Assembly: GCF_023150065.1 (NCBI RefSeq)
Contig: NZ_JAKLLN010000010.1
Span: 91,613-155,612, forward strand
Direction of reading: 5' to 3'
Source of the DNA: Zoogloea sp.
GTDB lineage: Bacteria; Pseudomonadota; Gammaproteobacteria; Burkholderiales; Rhodocyclaceae
Length of the DNA: 64,000 bases
Part shown: in pieces, positions 17,055 through 26,126 of the stretch
Layout: every line of letters starts with the position of its first letter
How positions within the stretch are numbered: the stretch's first letter is position 1
Made by a program: the position numbers and the translations under genes
The notes under the pieces: generated by a model
Told to the model about the DNA's origin: nothing
What the model saw: the letters and a program-made list of their open reading frames with translations, nothing else
Database searches by the model: none

Positions 17055-18217
17055 GCCGGCAGGGCCCGGGTGGCGGTTTCAACGGCGTAGATCTCGGGCA
17101 GGTGGCGGGCGATGCATTCCCACTGCCGGCCTTCGTCGCGGCTCATCCACAGTTCGCCGCTGCTGGTACCGAAATACACGCCCACCGGGTCGTGGGCATC
17201 GGCGCTCATGGCCTGGCGCTTTACGGTCCACCAGGCCTGGCTGGCGGGCAGGCCGGCGTCGAGGCGCTGCCAGCTGGCGCCGGCATCCTGCGTGCCGTAC
17301 ACCGCCGGCTTGCCGTCCGGGCTGGTGCGGGGCCATACGCTGGTGCCGTCCATCGGAAAAACCCAGGCGCAGTTGTCATTGCGCGGGTGCACCACCATCG
17401 TGAAGCCGATGTCGCCGACCTCGGCCGGCATGGTCTTGCCGATCCGCGTCCAGGTATGGGAGGGGCGGTCGAGGCGGTAGATGCCGCAGTGGTTCTGCTG
17501 GTACAGGCGGTCGGGGTTGGAGGGGCAGAGCCGGACGCAGTGCGGGTCGTGAAAGGCGACGTCGTCGGGGTCGAAGCCCTCGACGACCTGCAGGCCGTCG
17601 ATCATCGGGGCGAATGTGTGGCCGCCATCGGTGGATTCATGCACGCCGCCGCCGGACATGGCCATGTAGAGGTGGCGGGCATCCCGCGGGTCGATGATGA
17701 TGGAGTGCAGCTTGGGCCCATTCGGGGTGCCGTCCTGCACGGTGCCCATCCATCTGCGGTACTGGGGGTCGTCGTTGATGGTGGAGGCGGGGGCCCAGCT
17801 GATGCCGCCGTCGGTGGAGCGGAACAGGCCCTGGGGCGAGGTGCCGGCGTACCACAGGTCCGGTTCGGTGGCGTGGCCCGGGGTCAGCCAGAAGGTGTGA
17901 TCCACGGCGCGCCCTTCCTGGCCCTCCGGCGCGGGGGCGAAGGCGGGGGGCTTAGCGGCTTCCTTCCAGCTGCGGCCGAAATCCGTGGAGCGAAAGACGG
18001 TGGGGCCCAGGTGCCCGGTCTTGGCCGCGACGAGGAGGGTACGTCCGTCGCGGGGGTCGAGCACCATGTGATGGATGATGTGGCCGAGAAAGTGCGGCCC
18101 CTCCACGCGCCAGGCCCGGCGTTCGGCGTCCGAGAAATACAGCCAGGCCCCTTTGCGGGTGGCGATCAGCAGAATGGTCTCTCCCGGCGCGGCCGGGCTT
18201 CCGATGGGCTGTGTCAT
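17051..18217 (-). CDS. BNR-repeat (sialidase/VPS10-like propeller) protein
   Basis: A 388-residue protein made of BNR/Asp-box repeats: FRSTDFGRSWKEA, FRSTDGGISWAPA, HESTDGGHTFAPM, TQDAGASWQRL and MSRDEGRQWECI. These are typical of a six- to seven-bladed propeller of the exo-alpha-sialidase-like type. The start at 18217 was chosen over 18271 because of a CAGGAG site nine bases upstream. No signal peptide is seen, so it is probably cytoplasmic, which argues against a true secreted sialidase. The stop overlaps the MoaD-like gene (GTGA). This gene and a MoaD-like protein form a two-gene unit; the joint function is not known to me. Confidence 0.85.
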   Translation of the reverse strand: MTQPIGSPAAPGETILLIATRKGAWLYFSDAERRAWRVEGPHFLGHIIHHMVLDPRDGRTLLVAAKTGHLGPTVFRSTDFGRSWKEAAKPPAFAPAPEGQEGRAVDHTFWLTPGHATEPDLWYAGTSPQGLFRSTDGGISWAPASTINDDPQYRRWMGTVQDGTPNGPKLHSIIIDPRDARHLYMAMSGGGVHESTDGGHTFAPMIDGLQVVEGFDPDDVAFHDPHCVRLCPSNPDRLYQQNHCGIYRLDRPSHTWTRIGKTMPAEVGDIGFTMVVHPRNDNCAWVFPMDGTSVWPRTSPDGKPAVYGTQDAGASWQRLDAGLPASQAWWTVKRQAMSADAHDPVGVYFGTSSGELWMSRDEGRQWECIARHLPEIYAVETATRALPA

Positions 18218-18325
18218 GACGCGCTCCTGAGCCGGTGGGGTGACGCGGTGCGTGAGGTGCTGATGATGCACCCGTCGGGCACCCGCCTGTCAATCAGGCC
18301 ATGGTGCCCGCCGCCGGGCTCGGGT

Positions 18326-20140
18326 TCAGGCGGCTTCTTCCTCTGCTTCCCGCTCTTCCTGCTGCAGTTTCCACATCTGGGCATAGGCGCCGTTGGCCGC
18401 GAGCAGCCCGGCGTGGCCACCCCGCTCCAGGATGCGCCCTTGATCGAGCACGATGATCTCGTCGGCGTTCATCACCGTGGACAGCCGGTGGGCGATGACC
18501 AGCGTGGTGCGGCCCCGGGCGGCGGCGTCGAGCTGGGCCTGGATGGCCTTCTCGGTCTTGGAGTCGAGCGCCGAGGTGGCCTCGTCGAAGATCAGGATGT
18601 CGGGGTTCTTGAGCAGGGTGCGGGCAATGGCCACCCGCTGTTTCTCGCCGCCCGAGAGCTTGAGGCCGCGCTCGCCCACGCGGGTCTGCCAGCCTTCGGG
18701 CAGGCGGGCGATGAAATCCTCCAGCTGGGCGGCCCGGGCGGCGGCCTCCACCTCCTCGCGGCTGGCATCCGGTCGGCCGTACTGGATGTTGTAGAACAGG
18801 GTGTCGTTGAAGAGCACGGTGTCCTGGGGGACGATGCCGATGGCGGCGCGCAGGCTGTCCTGGGTGAGCGTGCGGATGTCCTCGCCGTTGATGCGCACGG
18901 CGCCACCCTGTACGTCGTAGAAGCGGAACAGCAGGCGGGCGAGGGTGGATTTGCCCGAGCCCGAGTGCCCGACCACGGCCACCGTGCGCCCTGCCGGGAT
19001 GGTGAAGTCCACGCCGTGCAGGATGGGGCGGCTGGGCTCATAGGCAAAGTTCACGGCCTCGAAGCGCACGCTGGCCGGGCCCCGGGGCAGTACGCGGGCC
19101 GCCGCGTTGTCGGCCACTTCCCGATGGGTGCCCAGCAGGCCGAACATGCGCTCGATGTCGGTGAGGGCCTGGCGGATCTCCCGGTACAGCACCCCCAGGA
19201 AATTGAGGGGGATGTAGAGCTGGATCAGGAAGGCATTGACCAGCACCAGGTCGCCCAGGGTCATGCTGCCGTTGGCCACGCCGAGGGCCGCCCGCCACAT
19301 CATCGCGGTGACGCCCACGGCGATGATGGCGGCCTGGCCCATGTTAAGCAGGGACAGGGACTTCTGGTTGGTGATCTGGGCGGCGGTCCACTTTTTCAGC
19401 TCGGTGTCGTAGCGGCGGGTCTCGAAGGCCTCGTTGTTGAAGTACTTCACCGTCTCGTAGTTGATCAGGCTGTCGATGGCCCGGGCGTTGGCGGCCGAAT
19501 CCAGCTCGTTGGCCTGACGCCGCAGGGCGGTGCGCCAGTTGGTGACCTTGAAGGTGAAGGTGACATACAGCACCAGGGTGACCAGGGTGATGATGGCGAA
19601 GCTGGGTTCGTACTTCACCAGCAGGATGCCGATGACCAGGCTGATCTCCACGAAGGTGGGCAGGATGGAGTACAGGGTGTAGCTGATCAGGCTGCCGATG
19701 GAGCGGGTACCGCGCTCGATGTCCCGGGTCAGGCCGCCGGTCTGGCGCTCCAGGTGAAAGCGCAGCGACAGCGCGTGCAGGTGCCCGAAGACCTGCAGGG
19801 AGATCTCGCGCACGGACTCCTGAGTGACCCGGGCGAACACGATCTCGCGCAGCTCGGTGAACAGGGACGTGGAGAAGCGCAGCACGCCGTAAGCCACCAG
19901 CAGGGCTGCAGGCACCACGATGACGGCCTGTTCGCGGGTGATGTCCAGGCCATCCACCAGCTGCTTGAAGATCAGGGGCACGGTGACGTTGGCGAACTTG
20001 GCCGAGATCAGGCAGCCCAGGGCAAACAGCACCCGCCACTTGTAGGCCCACAGGTAGGGCACGAGTTTCTTGATGGTCTGCCAGTCGTGGCGGTCGCCGG
20101 TGGCGGGGAGGGGCTGGGCGCCGGAGGGGGAACGTCGCAT
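18326..20140 (-). CDS. Atm1/HMT1-type ABC exporter (fused permease and ATPase)
   Basis: A 604-residue half-transporter. Six membrane segments (about residues 30-310) are followed by the ATPase. The ATPase has Walker A (VGHSGSGKST), a Q-loop, the signature LSGGEKQRVAIARTLL, Walker B (ILIFDEATSALD) and the switch His in IAHRLSTV. Landmarks NYETVKYFNNEAFE, RALTDIERMF-like and LNFLGVLYREIRQ match the Atm1 subgroup, which exports glutathione-linked sulfur or metal compounds. It would act as a homodimer in the inner membrane. The start at 20140 gives a basic leader and then WQTIKKLVPYLW, as in homologues. It stands alone on the minus strand, 45 bases after a LysE-type gene, and may be co-transcribed with it. 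Confidence 0.92.
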   Translation of the reverse strand: MRRSPSGAQPLPATGDRHDWQTIKKLVPYLWAYKWRVLFALGCLISAKFANVTVPLIFKQLVDGLDITREQAVIVVPAALLVAYGVLRFSTSLFTELREIVFARVTQESVREISLQVFGHLHALSLRFHLERQTGGLTRDIERGTRSIGSLISYTLYSILPTFVEISLVIGILLVKYEPSFAIITLVTLVLYVTFTFKVTNWRTALRRQANELDSAANARAIDSLINYETVKYFNNEAFETRRYDTELKKWTAAQITNQKSLSLLNMGQAAIIAVGVTAMMWRAALGVANGSMTLGDLVLVNAFLIQLYIPLNFLGVLYREIRQALTDIERMFGLLGTHREVADNAAARVLPRGPASVRFEAVNFAYEPSRPILHGVDFTIPAGRTVAVVGHSGSGKSTLARLLFRFYDVQGGAVRINGEDIRTLTQDSLRAAIGIVPQDTVLFNDTLFYNIQYGRPDASREEVEAAARAAQLEDFIARLPEGWQTRVGERGLKLSGGEKQRVAIARTLLKNPDILIFDEATSALDSKTEKAIQAQLDAAARGRTTLVIAHRLSTVMNADEIIVLDQGRILERGGHAGLLAANGAYAQMWKLQQEEREAEEEAA

Positions 20141-20185
20141 TTTTATGATTCTTGGTATTGGGGTGAGGGGCGGGGGCGCCCGGGC

Positions 20186-20812
20186 TTACAGGTCGTCGCT
20201 GGCGATGCGCACCGCCAGCCCGATGAACAGGACGCCGCACAGGCGGTCGAGCCATGGCCCGATGGATGGCCTTTGGGCGAGCAGTTGGCCGATGCTGCCG
20301 GCGGCGCAGGCCATGGTGCCAAAGATCAGGCTCGTCTGGGCGGCGAAGACCAGGCCCAGTACCAGCATCTGCAGGCTCACGCTACCCCGGGTCGGGTCGG
20401 CAAACTGGGGCAGGAAGGCCAGAAAGAACAGGGCGACCTTGGGATTCAGGGCGTTGGCCACAAAGCCCCGGCGCAGGTCACGCTGCCAGGGCTGGGCCGG
20501 GGTGCCGGTGGCCGGGCGAAAACCGCCTCCACTGCGCAGGGCCTGGATGCCCAACCACAGCAGATAGGCCGCGCCGGCCAGCTTGATGGCCATGAAAAGG
20601 CCCGCCGAGGCGCGCACCAGGGCGGCGATGCCAAGGGTGGCCCAGGCGATGTGGGTCAGGCAGCCGGCGGCGCAGCCCAGGCCAAAGGCCAGCCCGGCCC
20701 GGCGGCCCCGGGACAGGCTCTGGCCGATGACCATGAGGTTGTCGGGGCCGGGGGCGAGGGTGATCAGGACGGAGATGCCAAGAAAGGCGAGGAGGGTGTC
20801 GAGGCTGGGCAT
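20186..20812 (-). CDS. LysE/RhtB-family amino-acid exporter
   Basis: A 208-residue protein with six hydrophobic segments and the family's conserved first segment (FLGISVLITLAPGPDNLMVI), including the APGPD motif. Next comes GRRAGLAFGLGCAAGCLTH, then the central GFVANALNPKVALFFLAFLPQF block found in nearly all LysE/RhtB proteins. Length is normal for the family (about 205-210). It would sit in the inner membrane and export an amino acid or homoserine-type compound; the substrate cannot be told from sequence. It lies between the chemoreceptor gene and the ABC exporter, all on the minus strand. Confidence 0.92.
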   Translation of the reverse strand: MPSLDTLLAFLGISVLITLAPGPDNLMVIGQSLSRGRRAGLAFGLGCAAGCLTHIAWATLGIAALVRASAGLFMAIKLAGAAYLLWLGIQALRSGGGFRPATGTPAQPWQRDLRRGFVANALNPKVALFFLAFLPQFADPTRGSVSLQMLVLGLVFAAQTSLIFGTMACAAGSIGQLLAQRPSIGPWLDRLCGVLFIGLAVRIASDDL

Positions 20813-20851
20813 GGCGCCCGATTCTGGGCGGGCGCGGCGGGGGAGTCAATG

Positions 20852-20875
20852 CGGGCCGGCGGGCTGGCCGGCCCG
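20852..20875. terminator. GC-rich hairpin after the chemoreceptor gene
   Basis: The perfect nine-base arms CGGGCCGGC and GCCGGCCCG enclose a six-base loop, just past the stop of the minus-strand gene at 20882. No T-run follows, so it is a weak terminator candidate. Confidence 0.4.
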
Positions 20876-20881
20876 GGCAGG

Positions 20882-22018
20882 TCAGTGGACGTGGCCGTGC
20901 TCGTCGGTCATGCACAGGGCGGAGGGGTCATGCATGGCGGCCTCGCCCATGCGCTGAAGGTTGTCGAGCACGCGCATGGAGGCGGTTTCCATGTGGTCGA
21001 GGTGGCGCAGGACGCCGCCCATGTCGCCGCTCTCCAGGGACGACAGGGTCTCCACGCCGGCCCGGTGAACCTCGACGTGGGGCGGCTCGATCTCCCGGTA
21101 GCCGGGCAGGCGGCTGAAGCAGGCCTGGCCTTCGCCCTCGTAGTACCACTTGCCCAGGCGGCAGGCGGTGTGGGTGGACACCTCGTGGGCCTTCAGGTTG
21201 ATCAGTCCGAACACCGCCAGGTAGATACGGAACTTGAAGACGATGTGGTCGATCTTGGCCACCTCCACGAAGCTCTTCATGGCGCTGCCGGCAATGACAC
21301 CTTCCATGTTGCCGGACAGGGCCATCAGCAGCTTCATGTCCTCGGTGGCCTTCTGGCCCCGCTCGCTGAAGCGGCCGGCGGCTTCGGCCAGGCTCTCCAT
21401 GCTGCTGCGGGCGCGGTTGGAGTCCTCGCGGATGCGGGTGACCAGGGTGGAGATCTCGGCGGTGGCGGTGGAGGTGCGCTCGGCCAGCTTGCGCACTTCG
21501 TCGGCCACCACGGCAAAGCCGCGTCCGGCCTCGCCGGCACGGGCCGCCTCGATGGCGGCGTTGAGGGCCAGCAGGTTGGTCTGGTCGGCCACGCCGTGGA
21601 TCAGCTTGACGATGGCGCTGATCTCGTCGGCGCGCAGGGCGAGGGCTTCGACTTCGCGGGCGGAATTCTGGGATTCCGTGGCGAGGCGCTGCAGGTTCTC
21701 GGCGATCTCGGTTGTGGCCTGGCCGCTGGTCTGGGACACGTGGGCGGCTTCGACGGCCTTCACCTTTTCGTCCTTCAGGATGCTGGCCATCTCGCCCAGG
21801 CTGCCCTGGGCACCGGACAGGGAGTTACCGAACTCGGACATGCGGTGCACCACGGCGAGCAGGTGGTCGCAGTGGCGCTCTTTCTCGGAATGGGTGTAGC
21901 GCAGGGTATCGAGCTCACTGCGCAGGGCACCGAGTTCGCTTTCAAGGGCCTGCTCGCGGGCTGTTGCGGCCTGGAATTCGGCCTGGAGTTGTTCGTACTG
22001 TTTACGGTTGATCCACAT
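20882..22018 (-). CDS. Soluble methyl-accepting chemotaxis-like protein with C-terminal CZB zinc-binding domain
   Basis: A 378-residue protein with no membrane segment. Start 22018 ([15 protein letters not shown]) is preferred over 22111, since the extension is not coiled-coil-like. Residues 1-60 are a predicted coiled coil. Residues about 85-255 are the MCP signalling hairpin with the conserved tip ([20 protein letters not shown], then [19 protein letters not shown]). Residues about 265-345 are a chemoreceptor zinc-binding (CZB) domain: [10 protein letters not shown], then [14 protein letters not shown]. Zn ligands are likely the His of DHIVFK, the Cys of ACRLGKW and downstream His residues. 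The tail is His-rich (TDEHGHVH). CZB receptors sense zinc or hypochlorite-type signals and act on CheA in the cytoplasm. No che genes are nearby. Confidence 0.9.
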   Translation of the reverse strand: MWINRKQYEQLQAEFQAATAREQALESELGALRSELDTLRYTHSEKERHCDHLLAVVHRMSEFGNSLSGAQGSLGEMASILKDEKVKAVEAAHVSQTSGQATTEIAENLQRLATESQNSAREVEALALRADEISAIVKLIHGVADQTNLLALNAAIEAARAGEAGRGFAVVADEVRKLAERTSTATAEISTLVTRIREDSNRARSSMESLAEAAGRFSERGQKATEDMKLLMALSGNMEGVIAGSAMKSFVEVAKIDHIVFKFRIYLAVFGLINLKAHEVSTHTACRLGKWYYEGEGQACFSRLPGYREIEPPHVEVHRAGVETLSSLESGDMGGVLRHLDHMETASMRVLDNLQRMGEAAMHDPSALCMTDEHGHVH

Positions 22019-22219
22019 GGGCGTGATCCACTCTTTTATTGTCGATTTGTCGGCGTATGGCGTGGGAAGCAGCTCAGCAAGTGCTTTGGGGGTCGCGCGC
22101 CATGAGCGCATTTACGGCATGGCCCCGGCTTTCTTCGCCCATGGAACAGGGTGTTTGAATGAAACTTTGACAATTGTCATCAAGTCGTAAAATCGGACTT
22201 GTGTTTTGACCTGTCCGGC

Positions 22220-24748
22220 TCAGTGGGACAACCAGATTTCCACGGCGCCGCTGCTCCAGGGCTGGGCGGGTTGCCGCAGCAGGGCTTCTAGTTGATCGGC
22301 GGGCAGCGGGCGGCTGATCAGATAGCCCTGGATCTTCTCGCAGCCGATGCTGCGCAGGAACTTGAGCTGGGCCTCGGTCTCCACCCCTTCGGCCACCACT
22401 TCGAGGCCCAGCTTGTGGGCCAGCAGCACGGTGACGTCGCAGATGTCGGCGTCGCTGGGGTCGGTCTCGATGTCCTTGACGAAGGAGCGGTCGATCTTGA
22501 GGGTGCGGATGGGGAAGAGCTTGAGGTAGGCGAGGGACGAATAGCCGGTGCCGAAGTCGTCGATGGACAGGCTCAGGCCGCGTTGGGTGAGCGCGCGCAT
22601 GACCTCGATGGTTTCGTCGGGGGAGGCCATCGAGACGGACTCGGTCACCTCCAGGTCGATCAGCCCGGCGGCCAGGCCGTGGCGGGCCAGCAGCGCGTCT
22701 ACGCGGGCGGGCAGGGCTTTGTCGAGAAACTGGCCGGTGCTCAGGTTGATGGACATGCGTAGCTCGGTCAGGCCCCGGGCGCGCCACTCGGCGAGCTGGC
22801 GCAGGGCCTCCTGCAGCACCCAGTCGCCGAGGGCGTCGATGATGCCGGTTTCTTCCGCCACCGGGATGAACTCGGCCGGCGGAATCAGGCCGCGCACCGG
22901 GTGCTGCCAGCGCACCAGTGCCTCCACGCCCACCAGGCGCCCGTTGCGCAAGTCCTGCTGGGGCTGGTAGTGGAGCGCGAACTGCCCGCGCTCCAGGCCG
23001 ACCCGCAGCTCCGATTCCAGGGCGATGCGCCGCATGATGGCGGCGTTCATGTTCTCGGTGAAGAACTGGTAGTTGCCGCGCCCCTTGGCCTTGGCGTGGT
23101 ACATGGCCATGTCGGCGTTCTTCAGCAGGTCGCCGATCTCGGTGGCGTCGTCCGGGTAGATGCAGATGCCGATGCTCGGCGAGGTGCGCTGCTCCTGCCC
23201 GCCCACCAGGTAGGGCGCCGACACCGTCTGGACGATCTTGTCAGCCACGTGGGCGGCATCGGCCGGTGAATCGATGCCCGGCAGTACAACGACGAACTCG
23301 TCACCGCCCAGGCGGGCCACGATGTCGCTTTTGCGCACGGTGCTGCTCAGGCGCTTGGCCACCTGCACCAGCAGCTCGTCGCCCACGTGGTGGCCGAGGG
23401 TGTCGTTGATGGCCTTGAAGCGGTCCAGGTCGATCAGCATCAGGGCCATCTGCACGCCCTTGCGGGTGCAGAAGCCGACCGCCTGCTCGAGCTTCTCGTT
23501 GAGGCTGAAGCGGTTGGGCAGGTTGGTCAGGGGGTCGTGATGGGCCAGGTGGCGGATGCGTTCTTCGGAGGCTTTCAGCTCGGAGATGTCGATGAAGCTG
23601 CCGATGTAGTTCTGGATCTGCCCGTGCTCGTCGCGCACCAGTGAAATGGACAGCCACTTGGGGTAGGGCTCGCCGGATTTGCGGCGGTCCCACAACTCGC
23701 CCTGCCACGCGCCGGTGCTCTCCAGGCTGGCCCACATCTCCCGGTAAACATCCCGCGGCGTGCGTCCGGCGGAGAGCATCGACGGGTCCCGGCCGGCGAC
23801 TTCTTCCTGGGTGTAGCCGGTAAGCTTGGTGAAGGCCTGGTTGGTGGCGATGATGCGGTTGGCCCCATCGGTGACGATGATGGCCTCGTTGCTGTTGGAG
23901 AACACCGTGGCCAGCAGGCGCAGGTGCTCCTCGGCGTGGCGGCGCTCGGAAATGTCCTGCACCGTGCCTTCGTAGCAGATGAAGCGTCCGCTGGCGTCGC
24001 GTACCGTGTGGGCGTTCTCGGAGATCCAGATGCGCGAGCCATCCCGCCGGCGCACCTCCGATTCGAAGTTGATGACCTCGCCACGGGTTTCCATGATGTG
24101 GCGGAAGACGTCACGGCGCTCGGGGTCGATGTAGAGCCTGCTCTCGATGTCCGACAGGTCGGCCATCAGCTCGTGGGGCGAGGCGTAGCCATACAGGCGT
24201 GCGAGGGCCGGGTTGGCGGCCAGGTAGTGGCCGTCCTGGGTGGTCTGGAAGATGCCCTCCGAGGCGTACTCGAAGATGTGGCGGTAGCGCAGCTCGGTAT
24301 GCTCCAGGGCGTCGAGGGTCACCTTTCTGGCGGTGATGTCCTCGATGAAGCCCTCGATCACCATGCGCCCCTGCTCGTCCGGCACCGCGATGCCGCGCTC
24401 GATGACCCAGCGCAGGTCGCCCCCGCGGGTGAGGATTCGGTACTGCAGGGAAAAGCGCCGTCCTTCACTGACCGCCTGGCGGATGTGATCGCCTACCCAG
24501 GGCCGGTCGTCCGGGTGGGTGATGTCGGCCCACGACAGGGTGGCGTTGTCGAGGATGTCGGCGGGGGTATGGCCGGTCAGGGCGGTGCAGCCCTGGCTGA
24601 CGAAGATCATGGTCCACCGGGTGTCGTCGAGGCAGCGGTAAACCATGCCTTCCAGGTTGTTCACCAGGGTATCGAGAACCCGGGTGCGGTCTACCGCCCG
24701 GGCGGTGTGGAGGCTGGTGCGGCGCTGGCGGCCGGAGAGTGGGGGCAC
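22220..24748 (-). CDS. PAS-GGDEF-EAL cyclic-di-GMP signalling protein
   Basis: An 842-residue cytoplasmic protein with a GTG start. Three PAS/PAC units occupy about residues 25-135, 150-270 and 275-395; repeated features include HPDDRPWV, WISENAHTVRD and SFIDISELKASEERI. The GGDEF domain (about 405-560) has an intact LGGDEFVVVLPG and DLDRFKAINDTLGH. The EAL domain (about 575-830) has VEALVRWQHP, SINLSTGQF, TESVSM, DDFGTGYSSL, KIDRSFV and EGVET, which are the metal and catalytic residues of active phosphodiesterases. Both activities therefore look possible. No transmembrane segment was seen, so the signal is probably a cytoplasmic ligand, redox state or light sensed by a PAS domain. It is a single gene with no clear partner. 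Confidence 0.93.
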   Translation of the reverse strand: MPPLSGRQRRTSLHTARAVDRTRVLDTLVNNLEGMVYRCLDDTRWTMIFVSQGCTALTGHTPADILDNATLSWADITHPDDRPWVGDHIRQAVSEGRRFSLQYRILTRGGDLRWVIERGIAVPDEQGRMVIEGFIEDITARKVTLDALEHTELRYRHIFEYASEGIFQTTQDGHYLAANPALARLYGYASPHELMADLSDIESRLYIDPERRDVFRHIMETRGEVINFESEVRRRDGSRIWISENAHTVRDASGRFICYEGTVQDISERRHAEEHLRLLATVFSNSNEAIIVTDGANRIIATNQAFTKLTGYTQEEVAGRDPSMLSAGRTPRDVYREMWASLESTGAWQGELWDRRKSGEPYPKWLSISLVRDEHGQIQNYIGSFIDISELKASEERIRHLAHHDPLTNLPNRFSLNEKLEQAVGFCTRKGVQMALMLIDLDRFKAINDTLGHHVGDELLVQVAKRLSSTVRKSDIVARLGGDEFVVVLPGIDSPADAAHVADKIVQTVSAPYLVGGQEQRTSPSIGICIYPDDATEIGDLLKNADMAMYHAKAKGRGNYQFFTENMNAAIMRRIALESELRVGLERGQFALHYQPQQDLRNGRLVGVEALVRWQHPVRGLIPPAEFIPVAEETGIIDALGDWVLQEALRQLAEWRARGLTELRMSINLSTGQFLDKALPARVDALLARHGLAAGLIDLEVTESVSMASPDETIEVMRALTQRGLSLSIDDFGTGYSSLAYLKLFPIRTLKIDRSFVKDIETDPSDADICDVTVLLAHKLGLEVVAEGVETEAQLKFLRSIGCEKIQGYLISRPLPADQLEALLRQPAQPWSSGAVEIWLSH

Positions 24749-24882
24749 GTGTCGAGTGTTCCGGACGTAATCGTGATGCAGGGCGAAGCGATATTCGTGC
24801 CCACCGACACCCCACAGACGGGGGCATGCAGGCCGCGCCGGATCAATCAGGTGAAGGCTGGCGCAAACGGGGCTGCGGTGGG

Positions 24883-25269
24883 TCAGTGCAGGGTGCGGGG
24901 CATCGCCAGGGTGAATTCCGGGACCGGTGCATCAAAGCGGCTGCCGTCCTCGGCGACCATGCGGTAGCTCCCCTTCATGGTGCCTACCGGGGTGGCGATG
25001 GTACAGCCGCTGGTGTATTCGAACTTCTCGCCGGGGCGCAACAGGGGCTGCTTGCCGACCACGCCGGCGCCTTCCACTTCCTGCACCGCGCCCTCGGCGT
25101 CGGTGATGATCCAGTGCCGGCTGACCAGCTGGGCCGGGGCCTGGCCGGTATTGCGGATGGTGATGCGGTAGGCGAAGACGTAGCGGTTCGCTTCGACGCT
25201 GGACTGTTCCTCGATGTACTGGGCCACGGCCCTGACTTCGATGGCGTCCTGTTCCTTGCTGGTGGTCAT
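24883..25269 (-). CDS. apaG: ApaG protein
   Basis: A 128-residue protein with the size and all the landmarks of ApaG: RYVFAYRITIRNTG, SRHWIITDAEGAVQEVEG, the glycine motif GAGVVGKQP, LRPGEKFEYTSG and a TPVGTMKGSYRM block. ApaG has an FN3-like fold and unknown biochemical role. In enterobacteria it sits with ksgA/apaH; here it is divergent from rpe with 151 bases between starts. The start at 25269 gives normal family length; longer in-frame extensions have no homologous features. Confidence 0.93.
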   Translation of the reverse strand: MTTSKEQDAIEVRAVAQYIEEQSSVEANRYVFAYRITIRNTGQAPAQLVSRHWIITDAEGAVQEVEGAGVVGKQPLLRPGEKFEYTSGCTIATPVGTMKGSYRMVAEDGSRFDAPVPEFTLAMPRTLH

Positions 25270-25420
25270 TGTTTTGGATGCGGCGCGTTGGGGATTCAAT
25301 TGAAGCCGAATTGTGCCTGTGCCGCAACCACGCCGGGCACGGACGGGCCCTGGCCTTGGCGCAGCGCGGGCCGGGCGGGTACACTCCCGCACCTCCGCGT
25401 TCTCCCCGCCAAGACCTGCC

Positions 25421-26113
25421 ATGAGCTTCCGCATCGCCCCCAGCATCCTCTCCGCCAACTTCGCCAAGCTGGGTGAAGAAGTCGCCAACGTGATCGCCTC
25501 CGGTGCCGACTGGGTGCACTTCGACGTGATGGACAACCATTACGTGCCCAACCTGACCATCGGCCCCCTGGTGTGCGAGGCCGTCCGCCCATGCACCACC
25601 GCGCCCATCGACGTGCACCTGATGGTCAAGCCGGTGGATCGCATCGTGCCCGACTTCGCCAAGGCCGGCGCCAACATCATCACCTTCCACCCCGATGCCT
25701 CCGATCACGTGGACCGTACCCTCGGCCTGATCCGCGACTGTGGCTGCCAGGCCGGCCTGGTGTTCAACCCGGCCACGCCCCTCAACTGGATGGACTACGT
25801 CATGGACAAGCTCGACGTGGTGCTGATCATGAGCGTCAACCCGGGCTTCGGCGGCCAGTCCTTCATCCCCAGCGCCCTCGACAAGCTGCGCGAGGCGCGG
25901 GCGAAGATCGACGCCTACACCGCCCGCACGGGCCGCCAGATCCTGTTGGAGATCGACGGCGGCGTGAAGGTGGACAACATCGCCGAGATCGCCCGGGCCG
26001 GGGCCGATACCTTCGTGGCGGGCTCCGCCGTGTTCGGTGCCGGCAAGGACAGCGACCCCCAGCGCTACAACAGCGTGCTGGCCGATCTGCGCACGGCCCT
26101 GGCCGGGGTCTGA
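25421..26113 (+). CDS. rpe: Ribulose-phosphate 3-epimerase
   Basis: A 230-residue TIM-barrel enzyme that interconverts ribulose-5-phosphate and xylulose-5-phosphate. Motifs are [15 protein letters not shown] at the N-terminus, [12 protein letters not shown] with the metal-binding His/Asp, [17 protein letters not shown] and EIDGGV with the catalytic Asp, then AGSAVFG for phosphate binding. The start at 25421 ([11 protein letters not shown]) matches the family. The usual betaproteobacterial order is rpe-gph-trpE; here an AraC-type gene and an MFS gene lie between rpe and gph. Only 13 bases separate it from the convergent regulator gene. Confidence 0.96.
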   Translation: MSFRIAPSILSANFAKLGEEVANVIASGADWVHFDVMDNHYVPNLTIGPLVCEAVRPCTTAPIDVHLMVKPVDRIVPDFAKAGANIITFHPDASDHVDRTLGLIRDCGCQAGLVFNPATPLNWMDYVMDKLDVVLIMSVNPGFGGQSFIPSALDKLREARAKIDAYTARTGRQILLEIDGGVKVDNIAEIARAGADTFVAGSAVFGAGKDSDPQRYNSVLADLRTALAGV

Positions 26114-26126
26114 TCCGCTTCGGGCT

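Noticed and set aside
17102..22105. A 1,667-codon open frame on the plus strand
   Set aside because: It runs antisense through five well-supported minus-strand genes (BNR protein, ABC exporter, LysE, chemoreceptor). Its composition is the Gly/Gln/His/Ala-rich type produced opposite GC-rich codons.
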